A stretch of 64,000 nt of DNA from Chryseobacterium sp. Leaf405 (GTDB taxonomy: Bacteria > Bacteroidota > Bacteroidia > Flavobacteriales > Weeksellaceae). The translations under genes and the position numbers were made by a program. Numbering within the stretch: position 1 is the stretch's first letter; each line of letters begins with the position of its first letter. Below, one piece after another: positions 16,671 through 25,214 of the stretch. The stretch spans positions 1 through 64,000 of the forward strand of contig NZ_LMQN01000019.1 of the NCBI RefSeq assembly GCF_001425355.1, written 5' to 3'. The notes under the pieces were generated by a model, which ran no database searches, was not told where the DNA came from, and saw only the letters and a program-made list of their open reading frames with translations.

Positions 16671-17465
16671 TTAAACTTTAGTTTTACCGACTTCCGACGG
16701 CGAAACTCCAAATTCTTTTTTAAACACAAATGAAAAATGTGAAAGATCTTCAAAACCAAGATCAATATAAATTTCGGTTGGTTTTTTATGTTCTTTATCC
16801 AATAGAAAATAAGCTTCATCAAGACGTTTTTTCATCAGCCATTTTCCGGGACTTGTATTAAAAACTGCTTTAAATTCCCTTTTAAAAGTGGATAAGCTGC
16901 GTCCCGTCATAAAAGCGAAACGCTCTAAGCTGATGTTGAATTTAAAGTGATGATTCATAAACAATTCCAGATCAATCTTGTGTGGAACATTGAAATTGAA
17001 AAATATATTTTTAAGATCAGGATTGTTCTTTAATAAAATCATCAGTAATTCTTCACGCTTGATGTCTACAAAAACATCATCCAGCTGCTCCGTTCCGTTG
17101 TAGTAAGGTTCTAAAGACTGTACAAAATTATGAATCAGCTTATCTTCATGAATGAACAGAAATGAATCTGTATTATTTGTAGGCTCAGCCTGATAAGGAT
17201 GGCGTTCCAGAAATCTCTTTAGAAATGCTTCATCAAAAGCGATAATTACTTTTTCAAATTCTCCTTCATCTTTATATTTCGTATATCGCACCAAATGGTT
17301 TTTACGGGCAATACAGTAATCGCCGGGTTTCATCGAATAATGTTTGTAACCGTCGTACGACACCATCGAGCCTTTCAACAGAAACAGGAAGAAATGCTCC
17401 GGAATAAATTGCTCCGGAGATATTTCTGGTCCTAAATGACAGGATTGAAGGTTATTGAATTTCAA
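16671..17465 (-). CDS. AraC-family transcriptional regulator
   Basis: About 264 residues. The N-terminal part is cupin-like (KHYSMKPGDYCIARKNHLVRYT). The C-terminal double helix-turn-helix is clear: SLERFAFMTGRSLSTFKREF, then PTEIYIDLGFEDLSHFSFVF and FGVSPSE. The open frame begins with TTG at 17465 and has no convincing ATG before residue 34, so the start is uncertain. It probably controls the SDR gene next to it (17627-18604), from which it is separated by a palindromic repeat. Confidence 0.85.
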   Translation of the reverse strand: MKFNNLQSCHLGPEISPEQFIPEHFFLFLLKGSMVSYDGYKHYSMKPGDYCIARKNHLVRYTKYKDEGEFEKVIIAFDEAFLKRFLERHPYQAEPTNNTDSFLFIHEDKLIHNFVQSLEPYYNGTEQLDDVFVDIKREELLMILLKNNPDLKNIFFNFNVPHKIDLELFMNHHFKFNISLERFAFMTGRSLSTFKREFKAVFNTSPGKWLMKKRLDEAYFLLDKEHKKPTEIYIDLGFEDLSHFSFVFKKEFGVSPSEVGKTKV

Positions 17466-17512
17466 TGTATAATGTTTTTATAAATTTAAATAAAAAGAGA
17501 TCCTGAATCTCT

Positions 17513-17619
17513 TCAATTCGAGTAAGTTTTGAAAAAACTGTACCGAGAATTTTGAACTTATTGATTCTCGATACAAAATTATTTTTCACTTTGTTACAAA
17601 TAATTTTTACTCGAATTGA
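17513..17619. repeat. Palindromic dispersed element, copy A
   Basis: Perfect 12-base terminal inverted repeats (17513-17524, TCAATTCGAGTA; 17608-17619) enclose a second inverted pair, CCGAGAAT and ATTCTCGA-like (17543-17570). The same layout recurs at 18738-18912. No coding frame lies inside, so it is a MITE-like or hairpin element. Confidence 0.65.
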
Positions 17620-17626
17620 CGGAATA

Positions 17627-18604
17627 TTATGAATTTGCCATTAAACTATCTGCACTCGCCAACAAAGCTTCTTCACGGCTTCTGGGGTTCCAGTTAAGGA
17701 CTGTTTTTGCTTTTTCATTGGACATTTCTTTATAGAACTCCTTGCCGATAGGTTCCAGTTTCTTAATGTTGGAAGTATATTGCTGTCTTTCTTTTTTGAA
17801 CAGTTCTGCAACATCATAAAAACTCATTACACCTTCTGAAGTAGCGATAAAACGTTCTCCCGATGCATCCGGATGAAGCATTGCTTTGATATGAATATCC
17901 ACAACATCTCTCACATCCACAACGCCCATCGTGAAAGTCGGGGTGTATTCCATATTTCCGCTAAGGATACCAGAAACAGCTATGTCTAAAGAAGCTGAGG
18001 TGATTTCGCCAAGCGCAGGACCGAAAATTCCTACCGGATTAATGACAGCTAATTCCAGCTCGTTTCCTTCTTTTTCGATAAATTCCCAAGCTGATTTTTC
18101 AGCAATCGTTTTAGATTTGATATAAGCGGGAAGTTCCGTATTTACATCGGTCCAGTCTTCTTCCGTGAAAATGTGATCTTCGTTATTGTTGCTGTAACCA
18201 ACTGCTGCAAAAGATGATGTTAAAACTATCCTTTTAACTCCGGCATCACGAGAGGCTCTCAATACCCGTAAAGCACCATCTCTTGCAGGAATAATGAGTT
18301 CGTTTTCATCTTTCGGATCCTGAGCAGGGAAGGGCGAAGCAACATGAAGTACATAATCACAGTCTTTTACGGCTTCGTCCCAATTGTTGTCGGTGGTAAG
18401 ATCTGCTTCCACAAATGAAAGATGTGAAAAATCTCTCAATCCGCCTTCTTTCAATGCTTTAATGACATTTTCTTTTTTTGCTAATGAACGGAGGGTTGTT
18501 TTTACTTCATATCCTTGCTGTAATAACTGCAGAACGGTATGAATTCCCAAAAATCCTGTTCCTCCTGTTACTAAAACTGTTTTATTTGTCTGTACGTTTT
18601 CCAT
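17627..18604 (-). CDS. Extended SDR: NAD-dependent epimerase/aldehyde reductase-like
   Basis: A 325-residue enzyme of the extended short-chain dehydrogenase type. The cofactor motif is TGGTGFLGIHTVLQLL, with R in TTLRS suggesting NADPH preference. HVASPF, the active-site YIKSKTIAEKSAW (YxxxK) and NPVGIFGPALG resemble dihydroflavonol-4-reductase-like aldehyde reductases. The natural substrate is unknown. It is enclosed by two copies of a palindromic element and lies next to an AraC regulator. Confidence 0.82.
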   Translation of the reverse strand: MENVQTNKTVLVTGGTGFLGIHTVLQLLQQGYEVKTTLRSLAKKENVIKALKEGGLRDFSHLSFVEADLTTDNNWDEAVKDCDYVLHVASPFPAQDPKDENELIIPARDGALRVLRASRDAGVKRIVLTSSFAAVGYSNNNEDHIFTEEDWTDVNTELPAYIKSKTIAEKSAWEFIEKEGNELELAVINPVGIFGPALGEITSASLDIAVSGILSGNMEYTPTFTMGVVDVRDVVDIHIKAMLHPDASGERFIATSEGVMSFYDVAELFKKERQQYTSNIKKLEPIGKEFYKEMSNEKAKTVLNWNPRSREEALLASADSLMANS

Positions 18605-18737
18605 TTTACTTAAATTTTATTGGACAAAGTTCAGGTTTATTTTGGATTTGGATTTTGTTGTGGAGTTCAATTTTTGATTGTTGTGGAGGTCAATATTTTC
18701 ATATATCAACAAATTTAAAAAACTTATATTATTAACG

Positions 18738-18912
18738 CATTGTGCATTTTGAAAAATTTTAATGTTAGATACGTCGATTCGAGTGTTTTTTCGTAATGAA
18801 GTGGAGAAAAAATGTATCGAGAATAGATCTGTCTTCAAAATTACAAACTTCTCGATACGATTTTTTTCAAAAACCTACTCGAAGTGACGAAAATACATCA
18901 AAATGCACAACG
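18738..18912. repeat. Palindromic dispersed element, copy B (larger)
   Basis: Outer arms 18738-18750 and 18900-18912 match at 12 of 13 positions (CATTGTGCATTTT). Middle arms around CGATTCGAGT (18772-18784) and ACTCGAAGTGACG (18877-18889) match at 11 of 13. Inner arms TATCGAGAA (18815-18823) and TTCTCGATA (18849-18857) are perfect. The middle and inner arms correspond to those of copy A. Confidence 0.65.
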
Positions 18913-18923
18913 GGTATTATTAA

Positions 18924-18954
18924 GAAAAATCCCCCACAAGAAAACCTGCGGGAG
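18924..18954 (-). terminator. Terminator of the SDR gene 19000-19737
   Basis: On the minus strand a GC-rich stem (CCCGCAG with TTGTGGG) is followed by a T-run. It lies 46 bases past the stop codon. Confidence 0.6.
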
Positions 18955-18999
18955 ATAAAATATATGGAATCAATTCCCCATTAGGAATGATGAAAATTT

Positions 19000-19737
19000 T
19001 TAATTGTTGAAAGTCGCAAAAGCGCCTTCTGTAGCAGCAAAGAAACTGTTGTGAACAGATTCTGTATCTCCTACGTGAATTTCATAAATATTTTCCTGAA
19101 GAGCCTTCACCAAATCGTTGGCAACTTGAGATGCGGGAATTCCGTTTTCCAGACCACCAATTTCGGCTGAGAAATCTGTAGCAACCAAAGGTGGCATCAA
19201 TTCAAAAACCTTTACGTTGGTTTCTTTTGCCAGTTCGTATCTTAACAGTCTTGTGTGAGAGTGAAGTGCCGCTTTAGAATCTGAATACGTCGGAAGATGA
19301 GAACTTGGAACAAGTCCAACAATAGATGAAACGTTCACAATGGCGGCTTCGTTTTGTTGTTTTAATAAAGGAAGAAATTTATCAGTCATTCTGATGGGTG
19401 CAAAATAATTTGTAGTAAATTCTGCCACCGCTTTGTTGTAAATATCGCCACCATTCGCAAGATTGTAAACGTAAGCATTTCCGGCATTATTAATCAAAAT
19501 GTTGATTCCTCCAAAAGTCGTTTTTACTTCTTCATACAGTCTATCGATATCTGCTTCATTCGTAATATCTGCCTGAATCGTGAAAACGTTTTCTAAATCT
19601 TTTGCTGCTGCTTCCAGTTTTTCTTTTGTTCTTCCAACGATAATGATTTTATTCGCTGGACTTAATGCTTTTGCAATTTCTAAACCGATTCCTGAACCTC
19701 CGCCAGTGATCAAAATTGTGTTGTCTGTAATGTTCAT
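19000..19737 (-). CDS. Classical SDR oxidoreductase (DltE-like)
   Basis: A 245-residue short-chain dehydrogenase. The Rossmann motif is TGGGSGIGLEIAKAL, then NNAGNA, a Ser in VNVSSIVGL and the active-site YSDSKAALHSHTRLL. The C-terminal part resembles DltE-like SDRs (KVFELMPPLVATDF). The substrate is unknown. Its promoter region contains an operator palindrome (19770-19787) nearly identical to one before the adjacent TetR gene, so it is the likely target of that repressor. Confidence 0.87.
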   Translation of the reverse strand: MNITDNTILITGGGSGIGLEIAKALSPANKIIIVGRTKEKLEAAAKDLENVFTIQADITNEADIDRLYEEVKTTFGGINILINNAGNAYVYNLANGGDIYNKAVAEFTTNYFAPIRMTDKFLPLLKQQNEAAIVNVSSIVGLVPSSHLPTYSDSKAALHSHTRLLRYELAKETNVKVFELMPPLVATDFSAEIGGLENGIPASQVANDLVKALQENIYEIHVGDTESVHNSFFAATEGAFATFNN

Positions 19738-19769
19738 AATAATTTGTTGTTGTTGTTTAAATTTTTAAA

Positions 19770-19787
19770 TTGTACTAATTGGTACAA
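19770..19787. promoter_or_regulatory. TetR operator before the SDR gene
   Basis: TTGTACTAATTGGTACAA, an 18-base palindrome with one mismatch, 33 bases upstream of the SDR start. It differs at one base from the site at 20420-20437. Confidence 0.7.
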
Positions 19788-19803
19788 AATTGTGTAAATT
19801 TTT

Positions 19804-20388
19804 TTATTGCAGTATTTGTAAATTCATTTTAATTATAGAAGCAAGAATCGCAGGAGAATTTTCCATACGTCTTGTGACATGAACTCCGTTCCAAAGATTG
19901 GTTAAATGCCAAGCCAGAATTTCAGGATCTTCCTGGGTTGTCAGTTGCCCATTTTGTTGTGCTTTTTTAATAGCTTTGGCAAAAATTTTCTGTAATCCTT
20001 TTAGTAATTCTACCGTAATCTTTTTAATATCTTTATCTTTTTCAGAAAGTTGAACTAAAGTATTTCCCAAGTAGCAACCTCTTTCAATATCACAATCTTC
20101 AGTTTCGGCAAGAGATAAGAAAAACATTTTGATGAATTCAATCTGATCTTCCGAATTTTCAATAGCCTTACCGATTTTGTGACTGAAATTATCAGAAAAC
20201 TGTTTAATGGAACGAACATATAATTCCTTTTTTCCACCTTTAAAAGCCAGATAAAAACTTCCTTTCCCGATTCCCATGGCATTCAAAAGCTCCTCTGCAG
20301 AAGCGGTATCGTAGCCTTTATTTCTAAAGACTTCGGTTGCTTTTTGGATTGCTTCCTGCTCGTCGAATATTTTTGGTCTTCCTGCCAT
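19804..20388 (-). CDS. TetR/AcrR-family repressor
   Basis: From ATG 20388 (MAGRPKIFDEQEAIQKATEVF) it has 194 residues; the longer frame starts at a TTG and is less likely. The HTH reads TASAEELLNAMGIGKGSFYLAF. The C-terminal ligand domain includes GCYLGNTLVQLSEKD, as in YezE/YcnC-like regulators of oxidoreductases. Operator palindromes before its own gene and before the next SDR gene indicate autoregulation and control of that SDR. The inducer is unknown. Confidence 0.88.
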   Translation of the reverse strand: MAGRPKIFDEQEAIQKATEVFRNKGYDTASAEELLNAMGIGKGSFYLAFKGGKKELYVRSIKQFSDNFSHKIGKAIENSEDQIEFIKMFFLSLAETEDCDIERGCYLGNTLVQLSEKDKDIKKITVELLKGLQKIFAKAIKKAQQNGQLTTQEDPEILAWHLTNLWNGVHVTRRMENSPAILASIIKMNLQILQ

Positions 20389-20419
20389 TTCTTTATTTTG
20401 TTGAGACAAAGGTATGTAA

Positions 20420-20437
20420 TTGTACCAATTGGTACAA
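20420..20437. promoter_or_regulatory. TetR autoregulatory operator
   Basis: TTGTACCAATTGGTACAA, a perfect 18-base palindrome 32 bases before the TetR ATG. It matches the site before the SDR gene. Confidence 0.75.
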
Positions 20438-20480
20438 AATAAAATTTAAAATATCTTTTATAGTTTCTGTCGATAAAGTA

Positions 20481-21017
20481 TTAGAGTACATCAAAACTCA
20501 TAAATAAAGCCGTTTCTGTGGAATCGTTGTATAATTTTGTATTAATTCCTGTAAAAATAAAACCTGCCTTCTGAAAGAATTTTATTGCATAATAATTGGT
20601 GTTTTGTGTTTCCAATTCTACGATTCTGCATTGCAGTTCTCTGGCTTCCCGGTTGATTTTTTTGATAAGAAGTTTGCCAGTATTCTGCCCTCTGAATTTT
20701 TCGCTGACCAATATGTTTTTAATGAAAAGACTGTTATTCCAATTTCGAAAATCACAGACCGCCCAACCAATTAATTCATCATTTTCGAAAGCTCCGAAAG
20801 AATGTCCCTGAGAAATAATTGCATTAAGATCATTAATATCGTCGGAATCGAAATCCCAGAATTTACTGTACGATTGATTTTTTTCTCTTAGATTGAATTC
20901 AAAGGATTCACCGATTTCAATTGCGGAAACAACGAGTATTTTATCAGTTTCATAACCATTTAAACCCCAATCTAAAGTTGGATTTTCGGTTAGTATTTCT
21001 AAGTTTCGGATCTCCAT
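20481..21017 (-). CDS. GNAT-family N-acetyltransferase
   Basis: A 178-residue protein. FIKNILVSEKFRGQNTGKLLIKKI is the acetyl-CoA binding V/I-x-x-x-R-G-x-G/N region, and TNYYAIKFFQKAGFIFTG is the typical motif B segment. The acceptor is unknown. Its stop precedes nothing close; the membrane protein 21022-21348 ends 4 bases upstream of its ATG, so the two are probably cotranscribed. Confidence 0.8.
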   Translation of the reverse strand: MEIRNLEILTENPTLDWGLNGYETDKILVVSAIEIGESFEFNLREKNQSYSKFWDFDSDDINDLNAIISQGHSFGAFENDELIGWAVCDFRNWNNSLFIKNILVSEKFRGQNTGKLLIKKINREARELQCRIVELETQNTNYYAIKFFQKAGFIFTGINTKLYNDSTETALFMSFDVL

Positions 21018-21021
21018 TAAC

Positions 21022-21348
21022 TTAAAGATCTAATGATTTTGAGTGAGAAAAATTTCCTTTTGTAGCGTACAGAATGATCTGAATTAAAACTAAAATAGAA
21101 ATCACGGCAACTCGGATCAGTGCATTTTCAGAAAATCTATTTCTGATCACCTCCATGTAATTGATCTTTTCGATCGTAAATTCTTTAAGCTGGTTGATAC
21201 TGGTAAAGCTGTTTACTTTTCCGATTTCTGAACTGATTTCAGCTTCATTCAGTGTTGTTGCTACGTTAATGAGGTTGATGTTGCTTATAAAAAGCCAACC
21301 GAACAATAGTATTGAAATGAATAATAAAAAGGGTCTCAGCAGTTTCAT
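21022..21348 (-). CDS. Small membrane protein, unknown
   Basis: From ATG 21348 (MKLLRPFLLFISILLFGWLF) it has 108 residues: an N-terminal span, a soluble helical middle (SEIGKVNSFTSINQLKEFTIEKINYMEVI) and a C-terminal span (VISILVLIQIILYA). A minus-strand TAAATTTG at 21376-21383 is a plausible -7 element. The family is not recognised. Confidence 0.55.
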   Translation of the reverse strand: MKLLRPFLLFISILLFGWLFISNINLINVATTLNEAEISSEIGKVNSFTSINQLKEFTIEKINYMEVIRNRFSENALIRVAVISILVLIQIILYATKGNFSHSKSLDL

Positions 21349-21383
21349 TTGTGTAAGTTTAAGGATTGATATTTTCAAATTTA

Positions 21384-21766
21384 GTTAAAATCTATTAAAA
21401 TCTTTTAAAACTGATACATTTTAATATAATAAATTTAACTGATTGGATGTTTTTCATCTCTAAAATGGAATTGCCAGCATATTTTTCGAAATATTATAAT
21501 CAAAAAAGAGACGTATCTTAAAGTATTATAATGTGTTCTGAAATTCGTCGTATAACTTTTTATGCTTTTGATAGGAAGTCGCTTCTTTTTTGAATGCTGT
21601 ATTTAATAATATTTACTGTAATTTACCGATCAACTAATGCAATCGCAGCCATTAATTTCAATTTTTCAGCATGAGAATCGTAAAGTGAAGAATCAAAATT
21701 AATCAAAATTTCATATACCAAAACTTTCAAAACCCGTAAATTTGTAGCTAATTAAAATTTTACCGG
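21384..21766. other. Intergenic stretch, no gene seen
   Basis: About 380 A+T-rich bases between divergent transcripts. The only element I can point to is TAAATTTG at 21737-21744, a possible -7 element 22 bases before the pafA start. No clear -33 TTG, RNA gene or repeat was found. Confidence 0.4.
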
Positions 21767-23413
21767 ATGCTTAGGAAAATTTCGATTGCGGCGGCTACAT
21801 TCTTGTCCGTAATTACAATCAATGCTCAGAAGAACAAAAATACTCAGTTAGAAAGACCGAAATTAGTAGTAGGTTTGGTGGTAGACCAGATGAGATGGGA
21901 TTATCTATATCGTTTTTACAATAAATATGGAAATGACGGTTTTAAAAGACTTTTAAACACAGGATATTCTCTGAATAATGTTCATATTCCTTATGTGCCC
22001 ACAGTTACGGCTCTTGGACATACTTGTATTTATACAGGTTCGGTTCCGGCGATTCACGGGATTGCAGGAAATGACTGGACGGATAAGGAAACAGGGCAAA
22101 ATGTATATTGTACGACCGACGAAAATGTAAAACCTGTCGGAACTGCCAATGCAAAGGTGGGAAGCCATTCTCCAAAGAATCTTTGGTCGACAACGGTTTC
22201 AGATGAATTGAGATTGGCAACAAACTTTCAGGGAAAAGTGATAGGGGTTTCTTTAAAAGACAGAGCTTCTATTTTGCCTGCGGGTCACACGCCAAACGGT
22301 GCGTATTGGTTTGATGATTCTACGGGGAATTTCATTACGAGTACTTGGTATATGAACGATTTGCCGCAATGGTTGAAAACTTTTAACGCTCAGAATTTAC
22401 CGGATAAATTGGTGTCAAACGGTTGGAATACATTACTCCCGATCGATCATTATACAGAAAGTGCACCAGACAATTCTTCTTGGGAAGGTTTGTTGGGAAG
22501 TTCAAAAACGCCCACTTTTCCTTACAATAATTTGGCTGCAGATTATCAGGCTAAAAAAGACAATATCAGATATACCCCTTTCGGAAATACCTTGACGTTA
22601 AAGCTGGCTGAAGCGTCTGTAGAAGGAGAAAAATTAGGAAGTGATGATGTGGTGGATATGTTGGCAATTAATTTGGCTTCAACAGATTATGCAGGTCATA
22701 AATTCGGTCCAAATTCTATTGAGGTTGAAGATGTTTATTTAAGATTGGATAAAGATCTGGCGGAGTTTTTCAATTATTTGGATTCAAAAGTTGGAAAGGG
22801 GAAATATACAGTTTTCCTTTCAGCAGACCACGGTGGAGCTCATTCTGTGGGATTTTTACAGGAACATAAAATCACCACAGGTTTCTTTGGAGAAGATATG
22901 GATAAAAAGATTAATCAAAAGCTGAAAGATAAATTCGGGGTTGATAAGCTGATTAATGCCATTGATAATTATCAGATTTATTTTGATAGAAAACTTTTAA
23001 AGGAAAACAAATTGGAGCTGAATGATGTGAGAGATTTCACCGTTAAGGAAATTGAAAATGATCCTAGTGATCTTTACGCTGTTTCTGTTGATAAAGTTCA
23101 GGAATCAACCATTCCGGAGCCGATTAAACAAAGAATTATTAACGGAATCAACAGACAGAGAAGTGGTGATATTCAATTGATTTCTCATGATTCTATGCTT
23201 CCGCCATATGCAAAAACAGGAACGACGCACAGTGTCTGGAATTCTTATGATGCTCACATTCCGTTGATTTTTATGGGATGGGGAATTCAGCATGGAGAAA
23301 GCAATAAACCTTACTTTATGACAGATATTGCACCTACAGTTTCTTCATTACTAAAGATTCAGTTTCCAAGTGGAAATGTCGGAAATCCTATTACCGAAGT
23401 AATCGGAAAATAA
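21767..23413 (+). CDS. pafA: PafA-type alkaline phosphatase
   Basis: A 548-residue exported phosphomonoesterase. The signal peptide ends near TINAQ. DQMRWDYLYRF supplies a metal-binding Asp, and YVPTVTALGHT places the nucleophile Thr at residue 79. GNDWTDK and the GVSLKDRAS segment (Lys and Arg of the PafA active site) follow. SADHGGAHSVGF and KTGTTHSVWNSYDAHIPL carry the remaining metal ligands. The enzyme frees phosphate in the periplasm and is highly active in Flavobacteria. It ends at a terminator shared with the convergent regulator gene. Confidence 0.92.
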   Translation: MLRKISIAAATFLSVITINAQKNKNTQLERPKLVVGLVVDQMRWDYLYRFYNKYGNDGFKRLLNTGYSLNNVHIPYVPTVTALGHTCIYTGSVPAIHGIAGNDWTDKETGQNVYCTTDENVKPVGTANAKVGSHSPKNLWSTTVSDELRLATNFQGKVIGVSLKDRASILPAGHTPNGAYWFDDSTGNFITSTWYMNDLPQWLKTFNAQNLPDKLVSNGWNTLLPIDHYTESAPDNSSWEGLLGSSKTPTFPYNNLAADYQAKKDNIRYTPFGNTLTLKLAEASVEGEKLGSDDVVDMLAINLASTDYAGHKFGPNSIEVEDVYLRLDKDLAEFFNYLDSKVGKGKYTVFLSADHGGAHSVGFLQEHKITTGFFGEDMDKKINQKLKDKFGVDKLINAIDNYQIYFDRKLLKENKLELNDVRDFTVKEIENDPSDLYAVSVDKVQESTIPEPIKQRIINGINRQRSGDIQLISHDSMLPPYAKTGTTHSVWNSYDAHIPLIFMGWGIQHGESNKPYFMTDIAPTVSSLLKIQFPSGNVGNPITEVIGK

Positions 23414-23434
23414 TTTCAAGTAAAGAAAAATATA

Positions 23435-23465
23435 AATCCTTAACTGTAATGGTTAAGGATTTTTT
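23435..23465 (+). terminator. Terminator after pafA
   Basis: Arms AATCCTTAAC (23435-23444) and GTTAAGGATT (23452-23461), followed by a T-run. It lies just before the convergent stop at 23467. Confidence 0.8.
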
Positions 23466-23466
23466 A

Positions 23467-24063
23467 TTAGTAATAAATTTTTCCGTTATCGATTTTTACG
23501 ATTTTGTTTTTCTCCATCTTTTTTATGGTTCTTATAACAGTTTCTATCCGCAATCCTGTAAGAGATGCTAGCTGCTGTCTTGTGTAAGGAACCGCAAATG
23601 AAAAAGGTTCTTCAAAACCGAAATAGCCTTTAAGGTGAGTCATCAGTTTTTTCATAATAGTAAGCGGATCCATCAAGGAAAGCGGTGCACTTATAACATA
23701 TCGGTAATGCATCCGATCTGCAGTATACGTGTATAAATCAATCAATTTTTCCGGATTTTGAATCATCAGTTCCCGGAATTTTTCTTTTTCCAGTTTTATA
23801 ATTTCGCAATCTGTAACGGCAACAGCATTTACGGCATAATTCTTATCGTGAAAGACATACGTTTCAGCTACAGAATGACCGTCAAAGGGGAGTCCGTGGA
23901 TAAATTCTTTACCATTTTCATGAAAATTAGTAAGTTTAACTGTTCCGGTTTTTATCTGAAAGTAATATTTTACGTTACTTCCTTCTTCAAAAATAATTTC
24001 ACCAGAATTATAGTTTTGTAGTCTTGCTCCATGGGAAAACAGTAGGTTTTCGCAAACGATCAT
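23467..24063 (-). CDS. Crp/Fnr-family regulator
   Basis: From ATG 24063 (MIVCENLLFSHGARLQNY) it has 198 residues; the 22 preceding codons are leader. A cyclic-nucleotide-binding-like beta-barrel (EIIFEEGSNVKYYFQIKTGTVKL) leads to a C-terminal winged helix, YTRQQLASLTGLRIETVIRTIKKMEK. No Fnr-type Cys cluster is visible and effector residues cannot be assigned. The recognition helix contains TGLRIETVIR. Target genes are unknown. Confidence 0.87.
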   Translation of the reverse strand: MIVCENLLFSHGARLQNYNSGEIIFEEGSNVKYYFQIKTGTVKLTNFHENGKEFIHGLPFDGHSVAETYVFHDKNYAVNAVAVTDCEIIKLEKEKFRELMIQNPEKLIDLYTYTADRMHYRYVISAPLSLMDPLTIMKKLMTHLKGYFGFEEPFSFAVPYTRQQLASLTGLRIETVIRTIKKMEKNKIVKIDNGKIYY

Positions 24064-24241
24064 ATTTAGCTGTTTAATTTTTATAAAAATACTAAATAAA
24101 CGGATTGCCAAAAAATGAAAAGATACCACAAAAGGGAATGTTAAATACCATGTATTATGTTAAATTATTAAAGCTTTATGAATTATAATAGGGTATTTTT
24201 AAGAATTAAATGTCTTAAGCTTGTTATATGATATTCTTAGA

Positions 24242-24271
24242 TAAAAAAACTCGCAAAAAAAATCTGCGAGT
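24242..24271 (-). terminator. Terminator of the barnase/metzincin/barstar operon
   Basis: On the minus strand ACTCGCA and TGCGAGT arms (24249-24255, 24265-24271) are followed by a T-run. It lies 21 bases after the barstar stop. Confidence 0.75.
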
Positions 24272-24291
24272 CTTGATTATTCTAAAAATGA

Positions 24292-24600
24292 TTATTCTTG
24301 TTCACTTTCTTCATCCTCCTCATCTTCATATTGTTCCAGAAAATAAGTAAATGTAAAATCTTCCTTTTCTTCTTCAATATCTTCCAACGTAAGCAAAAGA
24401 TCTTCAAAAATTTCCAGTTGATCTACTGTCATGTTTACAAATTCTATGTGAAGCGGCATTTCTAATTCTCCGGTGATCACATCAGAAAGAGCATCCAGAT
24501 TATCCCCGAAATGATCAGGAAGCGTAAGCTTTTCCCTTAATTGTGCATAGAAATCCTCAAAATCTCCTATGTCTGTAAAATCTATATATATTGTCTTCAT
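24292..24600 (-). CDS. Barstar-family ribonuclease inhibitor
   Basis: A 102-residue acidic protein. MKTIYIDFTDIGDFEDFYAQL and LPDHFGDNLDALSDVITGEL match barstar, where the DNLDAL helix blocks the active site of barnase. LHIEFVN and the acidic tail (EDEEDEESEQE) are extra negative charge. It is cytoplasmic, protecting the cell from a ribonuclease before export. Its ATG overlaps the TGA of the metzincin gene (ATGA), and the barnase gene is two genes upstream in the same operon. Confidence 0.88.
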   Translation of the reverse strand: MKTIYIDFTDIGDFEDFYAQLREKLTLPDHFGDNLDALSDVITGELEMPLHIEFVNMTVDQLEIFEDLLLTLEDIEEEKEDFTFTYFLEQYEDEEDEESEQE

Positions 24601-25214
24601 ATCGAACTGAATTTCCAGTTTTTATTAATTAAAATTTGTTTACATTTCTTACAAAAATCAGTTTCTTCATCGGTCGGATTTTTACCTTCCGCAGATCTCA
24701 TAAAACACATTTTTACGGGGCAGTGCTTTAAACCTTGAGTGTGACCAAGCTCATGAATGGCTATTTTAAAAAACTGCTCGTCTGATTTTTTTTTACTTAA
24801 TCTGAAACTTGATGCAACACATGCTCTCCCAGGTCTGAACCCAAGACCCATTACTCCAAAATCTTTTATTTTCCCTTTTGTTATACTTATATCTTTTGAT
24901 GTCAAGCCAATGGTGACAAAATTTTCTTTTGTTTTCTTACTCAGGAATGAAATAATAGAATCTGCTCTGTAGCGGTTTCTTTCTTTATAATATATATTTT
25001 CAGGAAAATCAATAGGTTTCAGAATTTCTACATTAGGATAGAATTTTTTAATTTGATTCACCACAAATTCTACATTTTTAGGGCTAATATCCTTAAATGG
25101 CTGAACCAAAATAGTAATGGATTTTTCTTCCTTTATTGTTTTCTGTTCTTTGTCTGAACAGGAAACAATGAAGGTTAAAAATAAGAGGATATAATAAAAA
25201 CTACTGCTTTTCAA
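24597..25214 (-). CDS. Archaemetzincin-like zinc protease, lipoprotein
   Basis: A 205-residue predicted lipoprotein (lipobox FIVSC, then DKEQK). The catalytic region HELGHTQGLKHC-PVKMCFM, followed by C-KK-C, matches the archaemetzincin pattern HExxHxxGxxxC-x4-CxM, with a 15-residue gap before the CxxC pair. Archaemetzincins carry two structural zinc sites; the biological substrate is not established. It overlaps the barnase gene by 14 bases and the barstar gene by 4. A surface or periplasmic protease translated between toxin and inhibitor is an unusual combination. Confidence 0.85.
   Translation of the reverse strand: MKSSSFYYILLFLTFIVSCSDKEQKTIKEEKSITILVQPFKDISPKNVEFVVNQIKKFYPNVEILKPIDFPENIYYKERNRYRADSIISFLSKKTKENFVTIGLTSKDISITKGKIKDFGVMGLGFRPGRACVASSFRLSKKKSDEQFFKIAIHELGHTQGLKHCPVKMCFMRSAEGKNPTDEETDFCKKCKQILINKNWKFSSI

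Larger units (their letters stand above)
18605..18999. other. Intergenic stretch holding repeat copy B and a terminator
   Basis: Apart from the palindromic element at 18738-18912 and the terminator-like hairpin at 18924-18954, I see no gene here. Short frames crossing it are products of the palindrome. Confidence 0.5.

Noticed and set aside
21384..21766. tRNA or small RNA gene in the gap before pafA
   Set aside because: No T-loop-like sequence, cloverleaf pairing or terminator was found.
22005..22223. Minus-strand frames inside pafA
   Set aside because: They are antisense to a highly conserved enzyme and show no start context or domain.
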